From: Lepas anatifera
Taxonomy: Eukaryota > Arthropoda > Thecostraca > Lepadidae
Reading direction: 5' to 3'
NCBI GenBank assembly: GCA_034440635.1
Contig: JAOTON010001526.1
Span: 3,171,001-3,235,000 of the forward strand
Length of the DNA: 64,000 nt
Shown: in pieces, positions 12,301 to 22,818 of the stretch
Layout of the letters: each line of letters starts with the position of its first letter
Numbering within the stretch: position 1 is the stretch's first letter
Translations under genes and position numbers: made by a program
Notes under the pieces: model-generated
What the model was told of the DNA's origin: nothing
Seen by the model: only the letters and a program-made list of their open reading frames with translations
Databases searched by the model: none

Positions 12301-14540
12301 CATTTAACTTCTCTGCCGGGCCCAGCAATTTAATGTGCTCAGTAATCAGTATACAGAAGTAATTTAAACATCACGTCATCCTAGTTTCTCCCTTATGTAA
12401 AGATACTTTTATTCATTTTCTTCTATACTTTTATTGGTTTTCTACCCCTCACTCCCGACTTGATCGAATTGTCTATCCCTGGCAGGCCGAGTTTTGCCCT
12501 GCTCCTGCTGTTTTGCCTTCACTGACGCAGCTCCAGGGACAGATTTGGCGCGCAATCACACGCCTCGTGTCCCATTTGGCGCGCTAATCGCTCGGAAAGG
12601 GACGCCGTTTACGGATTTGACACCTGATAAAGCGTGTTTACTATGTCAGACGAAATATGTCTGATAATTTTTCACCACGCACTGATATTACTTTGGATAT
12701 TCTAGCTAGTCGATTGGTTTCCTGTTGTAATATACTTACAGAAAATTGAAAACATATATGAGGGACATGGAGTCAAATACGTAATGATAATTCTACTCTT
12801 GTTTTGCGAAGGATGCTGCGGACGTGTTAGGACACTTACCGATTCTGACTGATCTATATGATGACTAGTTACCATGTCCTTTCACCTCACCGCTCACAGT
12901 TATCAATAAATACATTTCTCGCGCAGAAATCGCATACAATTACGCATAAGAATCAGCTCAACCAAGCACCCATTTTCCCCCGAGTTAGCTAGCCTGGGTA
13001 AACGGTGCAGAGGGGCGCTCGTATGGTAACTTCTGGTGGGGGGATACAGCCATTCCGACATTAGCATTCATCAAACACGGCCACAACTCACCAGTAAAAC
13101 GCCTGGCGGGTCGCGTTGTCCAATTGAGGGCAATGTGGCGAATGGATAAGTTACAGTTATGACTGTTTTGCTCGCATTACCGTCGGGTGGATCAGCGAGG
13201 CCAACAGAGCCATGCTCGCGAAAAGGGTCCAAAATGGTACTTGTCCCGCCTTTAAACGTGTTCAGTGAAGGCGAAAGTGCAAGGCTCGTGAAAAAGTCGC
13301 CCAGTGTGTACAACCCCGGGGTTTGATTAGGTGATTGACTGTTTATTTTCATATTGATGGCCCCAAGGTCCCGTATTTCACATTATAGGGAACAGTATAA
13401 GGTCTTTGGAATCATGGATAGTGCCTTGTCGACACTGATTTGAGCTGTTTGCGATGTCATTTAAAATAGCACAGACTAAAAAACGTTGTCAGAGATAGAA
13501 AGAATTTCTAAAAATATCAAAGCATTCCTAATCGAACAAACTGTAGAAATTTCACAGATTTTACAAGATTTCAAGATTTCACAAAAAATGTTAAACTTTT
13601 TGAACATTCCCAAAAGCCTAGCCGTTCAAAAACGATCGCTGCTTGAAATAATTTATCTAGCTTTGCCTAATGCTTCCTTAGCGTCCTCTCCCACCAACAT
13701 TTCAGTACGCTGCATTGTTTCGGTTCACAGAGATTTTGGACTGAAAATTCATTTTCTACCAGAAAAGTATTTCCTCACCGAGGATTCACTATATTCAATA
13801 CTTGACACTTCGTGAGTACTTGGCACTGCCTCAGTTCCACCAAATCATTCGAACGCTGAGTGTTAAACATCTTGATAATATATCTGTAAATGTATATTGA
13901 TATTGATTGATATTGATATATTGACTAATTATAACAATAAAGATGGAACGCAACATCAACTGGGAGATTAATGGCAGAGTATTGGAGCAAAAAAACAAAG
14001 TTAGGCCTAAGAATAGAAAGCCGAACAATTACGGTAAGACGGCCTTGCACAGTGGTTTTTGTTTTTGTTTATCTGGAGGCCGGGTGGCGGCGACAGCGAC
14101 ATAGGTGTGATAAGGGAATGGTCCATCCTAAAGGAATACAGTGATGCTCATGCGATTGAAATATACATACCTGCTCTGTTAACTGCCTATGATTTGCATT
14201 GGACCCTCGTGGTTGACACGGTCAGACTTACTACTTATCCCTCCGCCTCAAATAATCATTTAAGCATCTTAAACTTCTAGTGTTGAATACCTACGCATGA
14301 AACGTCCGGCTAGGCATATATGTCGCTTGTAGCATGTACCGTGTGTGTTGTATTGTCAATAAGTGTTTGTCAATTAAAAAAGTATTGAAAAGCTGCATCA
14401 TTTATCCTGATTCCGAAGAACAATAACTCAAAATCGTCCCTGTAAATTTGCCCGCCTATTTCACTTACCGAGCACATTTAATAAACTCATACTCATGTTT
14501 TTCCAGTGCTATTGACACCGCACACTGCACAAATACCTGA

Positions 14541-14542
<2 letters not shown>
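9388..14542. other. Unassigned region of about 5 kb
   Basis: No host gene, RNA gene or large repeat recognised apart from the short match at 13815-13885 to 3935-4005. Frames such as 10555-10923 and 13486-13815 have no domain, splice context or family resemblance. Confidence 0.4.

Positions 14543-14601
<59 letters not shown>
14543..14601. repeat. (TA)n microsatellite
   Basis: An almost perfect TA run of about 58 bp. It abuts the end of repeat R1 copy 2; copy 1 has only GGATATA at the matching end, so the TA run expanded from the repeat terminus. Confidence 0.97.
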
Positions 14602-14603
<2 letters not shown>

Positions 14604-15325
14604 ACCACGTGGAATGTCTCTCCCACACCTGTCCCCTTCCCTCAATCCAACAGGCAGAACGACCACCATTCTCAACACCACACGTGTACGTTTTATAATC
14701 TGCCAGGCGACCCCTTCCCACCGAGGCTTGAACTCGGCGTCAGCGGCGCCCAGTGTGCGTGACCTTTCTAACCTCCGTGCCCCGCGGGCAAGCGGCGGCC
14801 AGCGGATGGTGGCCGCTGATTGGCGGAGGCGCGTTCAGTTGTATTGCAAGAGATTCAGCGGAAATTTCTCCATGGAAATGATAGAGCTTTAGACTGCAAG
14901 CCAGGGGTGTATTTAAGTCACACTTTCAAACAATCTAAGCCATACTTTGCTTTCTATTGACTTGATTTTCTGCTCCACCATCCAACGCTGCTCTTCGGTA
15001 CAGGCGAGACGGCGCGCCGCGGCGCAGGGTCAGCACAGGCCAGCCGGCTGCCGAGTTCGCTGAAGTCAGGAGTGTCGCGAGATGGGTTTCTGCTGAGTGG
15101 AGAGTAGTTGGGCCCGGTCTGAAAGTAACCAACGAAAGGAGGAGAGAAACGTACGTTAAACTAAAACTTTGGGCGAGTCGGACGAGTTATAGAGAGTGGA
15201 CTGAGAGACAGCGCTGCCAAAGTACAACCAGATAATATACCAGAAGAGGGAATAACGTGCTGCTTTGCTCCGTGTTGGATGGTGAAAAGGCACTAGACCT
15301 AATTGGGGACTAAGATTTCCGATAT
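14602..15325 (-). repeat. Interspersed repeat R1, copy 2 (inverted)
   Basis: Reverse-complement match to 2556-3260, from CCACCACGTGG at the left to the GTTGGATGGTGAAAAGGCAC block at 15272-15291. The middle is more diverged and GC-rich. No intact ORF. Confidence 0.7.
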
Positions 15326-15810
15326 TTTAACGCATTTCACCTTTTGGACATACCGCAAAATCTAAATATTTATGATGAAATCCCAAGGTCATAGGCAACA
15401 GAATATTTTTGCCTTACGAGGGCACTCTTAATGAATCCATCATACTAACGAGGATTTTCAGAAACCATTTGGGGCGCGCCAAAATCCGAAAACTGTCAAT
15501 TGCGACAGCACGAATAGAACCATTGTATTCTAAATACTGTACACTGCAGTCCCCTTAAACACATGAAACCAAGTTACACTGCCCGATATGAAAAACAAAA
15601 TACGAGGTGACTGGGCACCCGACATCCAGCGGTAGAAATTCCCACTCCAGCCCTGCAGGTAATTTTCATCGACTAGGCACTCAGGAACCCTAGGAAGCAT
15701 AAATAAATACAGAGGAAACATACTCTTACTGCACAAAATATTTTGTAAAAAATGTAAAATATTTTTTGAAGTTTTTTTTGTATCTGAGGTGCTGTATTTA
15801 TCGTTATTAA

Positions 15811-16259
15811 AGGGAATGTGGCACCTTGGTCGAATTCTGGAGTTGAGTGCAATTAGGCGTACTTTTAGCCGAAAAGAATGAAACCACTCATGATTTCTCT
15901 GAAAAATGTACAATAAGTTCAATATTTTGATTTTTAAAATACTCCTCTAGAAAAAGAAATAAATATCAGCCTGTGGATGATGTCACAATCTGGCAACCAC
16001 TACCATACTTGAAACGCTTCAAGGGCTTCGATTGGCTGATGCTCATCGTGACGTCAGCATATACCGTCACACCAGCAGCTCACAACGATGGCCACCCGAT
16101 GAGGGGTAGATGAGGGGTAGGTGTCAGGTAGGTTTTAGCTTTTTTCTACGGAAATATCGAGTTCCAAGACAAATTATATATGGAGTACCGGGTTTTCCGC
16201 CTTGCTTTACACCTTGGCTATCTCAGTTAAAATCACGTTACGAAGGTGCCACATTCCCT
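15811..16259 (+). mobile_element. TTAA-flanked MITE, AGGGAATGTGGCACC family, copy 1
   Basis: 449 bp bounded by TTAA (15807-15810 and 16260-16263), with perfect 17-bp inverted ends AGGGAATGTGGCACCTT. Related copies at 32265-32509 and, reversed, at 41675-42125. Non-coding. Confidence 0.9.
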
Positions 16260-16263
16260 TTAA

Positions 16264-17259
16264 GTGCTTCATCAATAATGTCATCTAACCCCGTCGATAA
16301 ATCATAACCAAATAGCTGTATTTGCAAAAACAACAAAACATGCTCACCAATGATATTTACATGGATTTGTAAAAAAATTTAGGGTATTTGGCAAAAATGT
16401 CATAAAATATGTATTCATTTTGGCGTTTTGGTGTCATTTAGTGAGTTTTTGCTTAATTTTCCGCTGCTTTTACTTTGGTTGAATAACGTTTGGTGGGGAA
16501 AGAAATTCGCAAAGCAACAGGGCAAAAGGTTTCTGGAGCATCAGCCGAACAGAGGATATGGCTTGTGTAAAGGTTAAAAAAGATGCTGTATCATGTAGTC
16601 GGAATTATCTTGACCAAGTGCTTCAGTGAGTTGTATGGACGATTCTTTTTTCAGGCGCAAGTGGAGTCAGTGTAGGAGTAATAAAGAACCAGTGTTTATA
16701 GTACAAGCACTGCACTACACAATTTGTTATCAGCTATGGTATTGTGAGGATTCTGACGGAGGGCTGTACCCGAGTATATATACACTGTGAATTTGCTCCA
16801 TTTTGCATCCAGGATTCGAAGAGGCAGGCCATCCAATGTCTCATGAACTTATAATCATGCTGCTCGGCTCAGCGCTGTGAAATCTAACAATATCAAAAAC
16901 AATTTTTCTCTCAATGAAATGAGCGCCAACGGCCCCGTAAACAATAGCGTGGTTCACCGTTTTGCTGAGACCGGCTTAAATAATCTAGGAATCTATTGGG
17001 AAACAAATGTTGGTGCTATTGCCAAAATTGGAGCTGCATCCCGTTTTTTCAGACCGGTAGGGTGTGGCACTGAGCCCATAGACCTCGGAAGCGATGGCAC
17101 CAGAGCCTTGAACATGCGACAGCAGTAAAAGCCGCAACATTGGCCGGGAAAATGAGCAGAAATACATTGCTTGTTTTATCACGTGAGACACGCTGGCAAG
17201 CATATTAGTTTCCAAAGTGATGTAACTTCCCGGGACACCACAAAAACATGTTTTGGCCC
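16264..17259. other. Unassigned sequence
   Basis: AT-rich, no gene or repeat boundary recognised. Confidence 0.4.
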
Positions 17260-17263
17260 TTAA

Positions 17264-18099
17264 CACGCGCATTGATGCAGGGCGGGTACCCGCCCCCGGG
17301 TTTTGGAGCTAGCATAAAAACGGGGCGCGTAGTGCCGCCGTACTCGGCATACCTTTTCTCTGATAATTTTAGTTTTTGTAAATATTTTTAGTTCAGGTCA
17401 TCTCAGGTCAGGTCACCAGTACAGGCCAAGTGACCTGACCTAAAAAGTTAAAAGTAGCTTAAGTCAGAAGAGGGCGAATTTATCCGAATGAAATTCGTAT
17501 CACATAATGGGCCCACCACCTTCTCTAAAATATGTTCCGGTATTTTTGATATCGATGACCTAAGGTCCGGTACAAGCCAAGACCTCTTCATTGGAAATAC
17601 ATGAGAAAAATTGTTTTAACTGAATAACTTAATAACGGATGGCGATAGAGCGTTTCCGTTAACTGCATAATATTTGTCTTGTCTTTGCGGTTTTAACGAT
17701 ATGCATTTGGACCTAATTTGACCTTGACCGGACCTCGGGTCGGTTCAAATCACATATTTGACCTGATTTGACCTAGCAGGGTCATATTATATATCATTCG
17801 ATTTGGCTTGCTGCACGGATTCCAATAGTTCAAATTGTTTTGCTCTATCTTTACTTCTTCAGATGAAACCACCGAGAACCTTCATTTACATGCTATCCCC
17901 ATGACAGCATGTTTTGACCTCTAGCGATCTTAAATGTGACCTGACAAAAAAATGGTTCAAATATTTCCGATGCAGAGGTGGATGGGCTACGCAACACCTT
18001 TAACCGTTTTTCGCATCTGGCGTGTATTTTGAGATCAAACGGGGCGAATACCCGCCCCCCCATCAAAGCGAAGGTGGCTCAGACCCCCGTAAATGCGTG
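17264..18099 (-). mobile_element. TTAA-flanked element, CACGCGCATTGACGG family, copy 2 (reversed)
   Basis: Same family as 7594-9383 but in the opposite orientation: the GCGCGTAGTGCCGCC and CAGGTCACCAGTACAGG blocks lie at its left. Left flank is TTAA (17260-17263); the right flank has decayed to TATT (18100-18103). It is the most diverged of the four copies. Confidence 0.85.
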
Positions 18100-18391
18100 T
18101 ATTATTTCTCTGGCCATGCTCCCACTGGACTTCGGTAGCCCGTCAGAATGCAAACCTGCTGAGCTTTGCCTCACGCAGTCCCTGGTGTACCTTTGGTAAA
18201 GTGCAGTTTAGTTCAAGCCAAGGTGACGCTACTATCGTAAGTGAAGTTACTGCATGGCGACGCATGAGTACATACGGGTGCTCGTGCAAGATTGCGATTA
18301 GTAACGGGTTGCGCCCATTAAGGAAAACTAAACTCAAACCAAGAAACTAGTCAGCGTTTTTCAACTCACATGACGGGGAGGAGGCCTAGGT

Positions 18392-18448
18392 AGTAGACCG
18401 GATCGTCCGGAACAACCTATATCGGGAGGGGTCATTTCACTTGCCTTT
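18392..18448 (+). repeat. Left terminal inverted repeat of the 3.4-kb transposon
   Basis: The outer 15 bp are perfectly inverted at the right end. The block at 18421-18448 matches its partner with a few substitutions. Confidence 0.85.
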
Positions 18449-19049
18449 AGATGCGAATAGTTCGGAGAACACGAAAAAAGTATCAGAAAATTGTATTAAA
18501 TACCTCCACGCCTCGAGTTTTTGCGTTGAAGAGTGCTGAGTTCAGGCGTTGAAGTCTCCCATTCGTTTTACTTGGTGTTAGGCACTACCATTCGCTTTGG
18601 TTATGTTCGATACCGTTTTAAAATGGGAAAACCCAAGAGAAGAAGTTATAACTCTATTTATAATTTAAACGTTAGAAATAAAAGATAACGTTTCAGCTCT
18701 ACCACTTCATCCCTTCTTTATTTTAAGACAAACACGTCTCTAGCAGTTAGCACTCTAAAGCTAAACCAAACTATTCGCTGTTTTTGCTCAGCATTAGGGT
18801 GCTATAGATGGATTTATTTGTTTTTTTAAGGATGTGATCAGGCCAGTATAGTCAAAACGTGTGTATATCTGTGTAACATGCAGGTGTAAGTTTGTTTATA
18901 TGTGTTGTAACCTTTGGACTGAAACAAATATTTCAAATTTATTCCCTTTGAGTTCCTTTTTCAAAACACGTGTCATTCCATCTATCAAAAACGTTTCATG
19001 TCATTCACACACTTGAAGGATCTTTATTTGGTACTATTACACTGTCACC

Positions 19050-21353
19050 CTATTTCCTTGAGGCTTCATTTGCCCACTCAACGAAACTTCGTTTGGTGTC
19101 TGTCTCTGGCAGTTCTTTTACGGAACGGGTGCGTGTAAGTATCATACGATGGCGTCTTTCATGGCCTGATACCTTTCCCGACGCTCTCGTGACTTCCGAG
19201 ACCCATCTTTCCACCCCTTGTGAATGACAAGGTATGTCGGGCACCTCTAGGGGCTTGGAGACCACCTGCTCAAGCTCTGCAGATGATATACTGAACGACA
19301 GAGGTGGCTCCGTCACAACTGTGTTCCTCCAGTCTATCAGTTGGTGGTACGCCTCCGATTCAAAGTTGACTTTTGGCACTAGGAATTGCCGAACCTGCTT
19401 TGGAGAGTGCATGCTTGACAAACGGCACCGGAGTATAGTCTGAACAGCCATTTTTCTAGTATCCTCATGCTCGTCTGCCAGCATTGCAATGAGTATATTT
19501 TCTGAGTGCGCCCAGTACGCATTCCTCTGCAAAACTGTTTGCGTGATCTGGCGGTCAATGTCTGGCAACCTTCTCGAGAGCAGTATCAGATACATAAAGT
19601 TGGGGGCTCCATCGGTGATTTTCCAATGTGTTTTGAACCTGAACCACCCGGGAGCATATTGGTTCAGGACAAAGAACACCAGTCGTTTGAGTTCGAGTGA
19701 TGGAGTGTGTTCAGATACGTAGAGACGCAGAATTCTGTTGGCTAACGTAAGCCATCGTGCCTGATGTAGGGGTCCTGGTTGTTTTGTTAGAAGATCTTGA
19801 GGAAAACTGGCTTTCCCCTGCTGCACAGCCATACTCATGCGATACAGGTATTTCTGGTCCCTGCTCATATGTTTCTGTACCTCAACTGGAATTTCTTGTA
19901 CCATCCCTGGAACAGTTTCGAAATCTGCTAAGGGAAGAGAACAAAGATCCTTCTCTAACTCCCTTCCGATGGCCCCTTTGAACGAGCTGGGTCCGCTACT
20001 TTTCCCATCTGCGTCCTGAAAAACATGCCTAAGGGGAAGCTCATTTGCGTGGATACCACACACAACTTGTTGAAGAGGTCGTTCAAGAGCGTTCTCTAAT
20101 CGGCGGTTTACACCACCGATATGTCCCGTGTTTACGGCTGTTCCATCACAGCCAACAACTTGGGGCTCAATCTCATATTCATCCAAAACATCTAAAAGCC
20201 CTTCAGCAATGTGTGGGGCTTTTCCACTCGTTGGTGTTATGTGGTCCATATATTTACATCCTGGTTCGGTAACGATCACATCATGCAACTCCTTCTTAGT
20301 TTTTCCATTCTTTTGAAGCGTCATGTCCTCCCTTCCGTCATAAAATACGCCAAGGACATCCTGCATTTCATATGAGTTTGCTTCTTTTTTTCCCCATAGC
20401 TCTCTCTGTCTCCTTATCTTGTTTCTGTCGACTAGATCCTTTGTCTTATCACCATTCACAATCCCGTAATCCATCAGAGCGGCGTTCAGTAAAGCTGCTG
20501 CCGCCCGGTCCGTCACGCCATACCTATCACACATTCGAGAATAGTTTGGTAATTGCCGATAGTTCCGCTCGCTTCTTTCGTCGTCCGTGTCAAGGCTCTC
20601 GCTTGAAGCCCCAGGTTCAGACGAGCTTGATTGGTCCTCTAAGCTATCTGGATCGGGTGAGGAGGTTGCACAGGCACTCGTATCTGCCCCACATTTTTCC
20701 TGACCCTGGATCTCCCGCTTTGCCTCGAGGATTTTTTTGCATTGCTTTTCTAGAAGTTTGCTCGTGCCAGCCTTGTCCACATAACCAGAAAGAAACATTT
20801 TCCTTTTGGTCCTCTGATCCTTAATGAAGCTCACTTCCAGCTTTGGAACTTTCTTATCAGGCGGGCAGCTGCGACAGGGTGCGTCTGAGAGATCGCATCG
20901 GCAGTGGAGGATGTCAAACAACTCATTGAATCGCGCGTTGATTATCTCAAAGATTCTGCCTCGCCTTGATCCCCACCTTTGCAACTTGATGGCGTCCGTA
21001 TGCAGTTTCTCTATTTTCTGCAGGATTGTTCTCTCGGCAATAATGTTGCTTCGCTCCCACACAAGGCTCCCTGGCTCACTGCCAGATGCAGGGTTACTAT
21101 TCACGTCCTTTTTCGGCTCCCATAGAACCGTGTTTGATCTTTCCCACACTTTCAAAATGTCCTGCATCACCAGTGAAGACAAAGTGCGGATTTTCTGCCT
21201 CAAATCCCCGCACCTCACGTTTAGTTCGTTCCGGACATGCAAAAAGTGTTGGTATACATCGCGGTTGGTGGGCAACTGGGACTCAGGCAGGATGCAAGGA
21301 TTGAAATCCAAGGTCTTGTAAGGCTTGGAACTATTTCTGGTCTTTGGCCCCAT
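19050..21353 (-). CDS. Transposase-like protein of the 3.4-kb transposon, 767 aa
   Basis: Single open frame of 767 residues with no introns, lying between inverted repeats. It probably catalyses movement of the element. Residues 150-163 form a Cys-rich stretch (CRCDLSDAPCRSC), possibly a metal site; 228-262 are acidic and Ser-rich, a likely linker. Residues 334-343 (LGVFYDGRED) and 399-410 (VVGCDGTAVNTG) resemble the first two acidic strands of an RNase H-fold DDE transposase, with D339 and D403 as candidate catalytic residues. CGIHANELPLRHVF follows at 432-445. From memory, proteins with CDGT/CDTT followed by NTG and then C-x2-H-x2-EL are multi-copy and uncharacterised in aphids, Hydra and other invertebrates. 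The third acidic residue is uncertain (ADEHED near 650 is one option). The frame has no breaks, so the copy may be recent. Start chosen at the first ATG in the frame, MGPKTRNSSK. Confidence 0.8.
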   Translation of the reverse strand: MGPKTRNSSKPYKTLDFNPCILPESQLPTNRDVYQHFLHVRNELNVRCGDLRQKIRTLSSLVMQDILKVWERSNTVLWEPKKDVNSNPASGSEPGSLVWERSNIIAERTILQKIEKLHTDAIKLQRWGSRRGRIFEIINARFNELFDILHCRCDLSDAPCRSCPPDKKVPKLEVSFIKDQRTKRKMFLSGYVDKAGTSKLLEKQCKKILEAKREIQGQEKCGADTSACATSSPDPDSLEDQSSSSEPGASSESLDTDDERSERNYRQLPNYSRMCDRYGVTDRAAAALLNAALMDYGIVNGDKTKDLVDRNKIRRQRELWGKKEANSYEMQDVLGVFYDGREDMTLQKNGKTKKELHDVIVTEPGCKYMDHITPTSGKAPHIAEGLLDVLDEYEIEPQVVGCDGTAVNTGHIGGVNRRLENALERPLQQVVCGIHANELPLRHVFQDADGKSSGPSSFKGAIGRELEKDLCSLPLADFETVPGMVQEIPVEVQKHMSRDQKYLYRMSMAVQQGKASFPQDLLTKQPGPLHQARWLTLANRILRLYVSEHTPSLELKRLVFFVLNQYAPGWFRFKTHWKITDGAPNFMYLILLSRRLPDIDRQITQTVLQRNAYWAHSENILIAMLADEHEDTRKMAVQTILRCRLSSMHSPKQVRQFLVPKVNFESEAYHQLIDWRNTVVTEPPLSFSISSAELEQVVSKPLEVPDIPCHSQGVERWVSEVTRASGKVSGHERRHRMILTRTRSVKELPETDTKRSFVEWANEASRK

Positions 21354-21719
21354 CGTGTTCTTATGATATATTATTTAGTGCTTCTTAATGGATTGGTGAG
21401 GCTGGAAGAGAGGGAACACGGTGTTAAAATACACTAAAATAGTCATCCGGCTATGGTATTATGGAAGCGATGGTTGACACACATGCATGAAATACCAATT
21501 GTTAACCAACGCACGTTATTTCCACGTTCATATGACCATATGGTAACGGTACGGCGAGCGCATTCGACCCGGTGATTTTTAAGTGGATAACACCGAGTTA
21601 AGTGAATGGAGACTGCAACGCCAGAAATTGCGCGTAGTGAGGATAAACATGCGATGTGTGGAGGTATTTAATATTAATTTACCAAACTTTTTACAACATA
21701 GATGATCTATTTAGACCCC

Positions 21720-21786
21720 AAGGCAGGTCAAATGACCCCTCCCGATTTCGCCCTTCGGATTTCATCTGAGAACGATCCGGTCTACT
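21720..21786 (-). repeat. Right terminal inverted repeat of the 3.4-kb transposon
   Basis: Partner of 18392-18448. It carries an extra 20 or so bases between the outer 15-bp block and the inner GGGAGGGGTCATTT block. Confidence 0.85.
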
Positions 21787-21983
21787 AGGTAGCCAATGTG
21801 CGCCCGCCCTGCTCAGTAGAAGCGTCTACCGGCGCCGGCTGGGAGTGAGACTGCTGCCGCAGAGTTGGGTATCTTCCACACCCGGAAATCGTGCCATTTC
21901 TAGCTTACACGGTTGTTCGATAAAATATGCTGCGCAAGAACGTTTGGCACAAACGTGAAAATGGTGGGAGACACCTATTTTAA

Positions 21984-22814
21984 CACGCGCATTGACGGGG
22001 GCCTGAGCCACCTTCGCTTTGACGAGGGGGGCCGGTACACGCCCCCCTAAGATCTCGAGAACCACAGTAGGTAGCGAAAAACGGGAAACGGCGTTGGGTA
22101 GCCCATCCACTTCTCCATCAAAAATATTCGAACCATTTTTTGTCAGGTCACATATAAGGTCACGAGAGGTCAAAACATGCCGTAATAGGAATAAATTAGG
22201 TTTTTGGCCATTACATCTGAACAAGTAAAGATAGAGCAAAACGACTCAGACTATATGAATCCTCGCAGCAAGCCGAATCGAATGATATATAATTTGACCT
22301 TGTTAGGTCAAATCAAGGATTTGACCTGACCTGAGGTCAGGTCAGGGTCAAATTATATAAAATGCATATCATTAGAACCGCAAAGCCAATGCAAGTCTAA
22401 TGCAGCTAAAATAAACGCTCTATCACTATCCGTTACTGAGTTATACAGTAAAAACCATTTTTCCCATGTATTTCTAATGGAGAGGTCATGCCTCGTACCT
22501 GACCTTAGGTCATGGATATACAAAATACCGGACCATACTTTAGAGAACTCTGTGGGCCCAATGTGTGATATGAGTTTCAATCGGATAAGTTCACCCTGCT
22601 CCGACTTATGCTATCTTAAACTTCTTTTTGAGGTCAGGTCACTTGACCTGTACTGGTGACCTGACCTGAGATGACCTAACCTTAAAATTTTCACAAAAGT
22701 TGTAAAAATGATGAGGGAAAAGGTATGCCAAGTACGGCGGCGCGTAACGCTGCCGTTTTTCTGCTTTCTCCCAAAAACCCGAGGGGCGGGCACCCGCCCC
22801 CGTCAATGCGCGTG
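21984..22814 (+). mobile_element. TTAA-flanked element, CACGCGCATTGACGG family, copy 3 (intact)
   Basis: 831 bp between TTAA at 21980-21983 and 22815-22818, with inverted ends CACGCGCATTGACGGGG. By eye it has about 18 AGGTCA or TGACCT hexamers, including the palindrome-like cluster at 22320-22350 and one near 22630-22680. No ORF. This is the cleanest reference copy of the family. Confidence 0.9.
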
Positions 22815-22818
22815 TTAA

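Larger units (their letters stand above)
18392..21786 (-). mobile_element. Complete DNA transposon carrying one 767-codon ORF
   Basis: A 3395-bp unit with outer inverted ends AGTAGACCGGATCGT and a second inverted block beginning ATCGGGAGGGGTCATTT (left 18421-18448, right 21720-21746). A further inverted block with ATTAAATACCTCC lies inside (about 18496-18520 and 21657-21680). The flanks are a 4-bp direct repeat AGGT (18388-18391 and 21787-21790). A single intronless ORF fills most of the interior on the minus strand. Four-bp duplications are known for Sola and Ginger elements, but I cannot assign a superfamily without a search. Confidence 0.85.

Noticed and set aside
14506..14892. 128-residue plus-strand ORF through the TA run
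   Set aside because: The frame is kept open only by the TA microsatellite (repeating Tyr-Ile) and the rest is the R1 repeat.
20372..21321. Plus-strand ORFs of 150 and 165 residues
   Set aside because: They are antisense shadows of the 767-residue transposase-like ORF.
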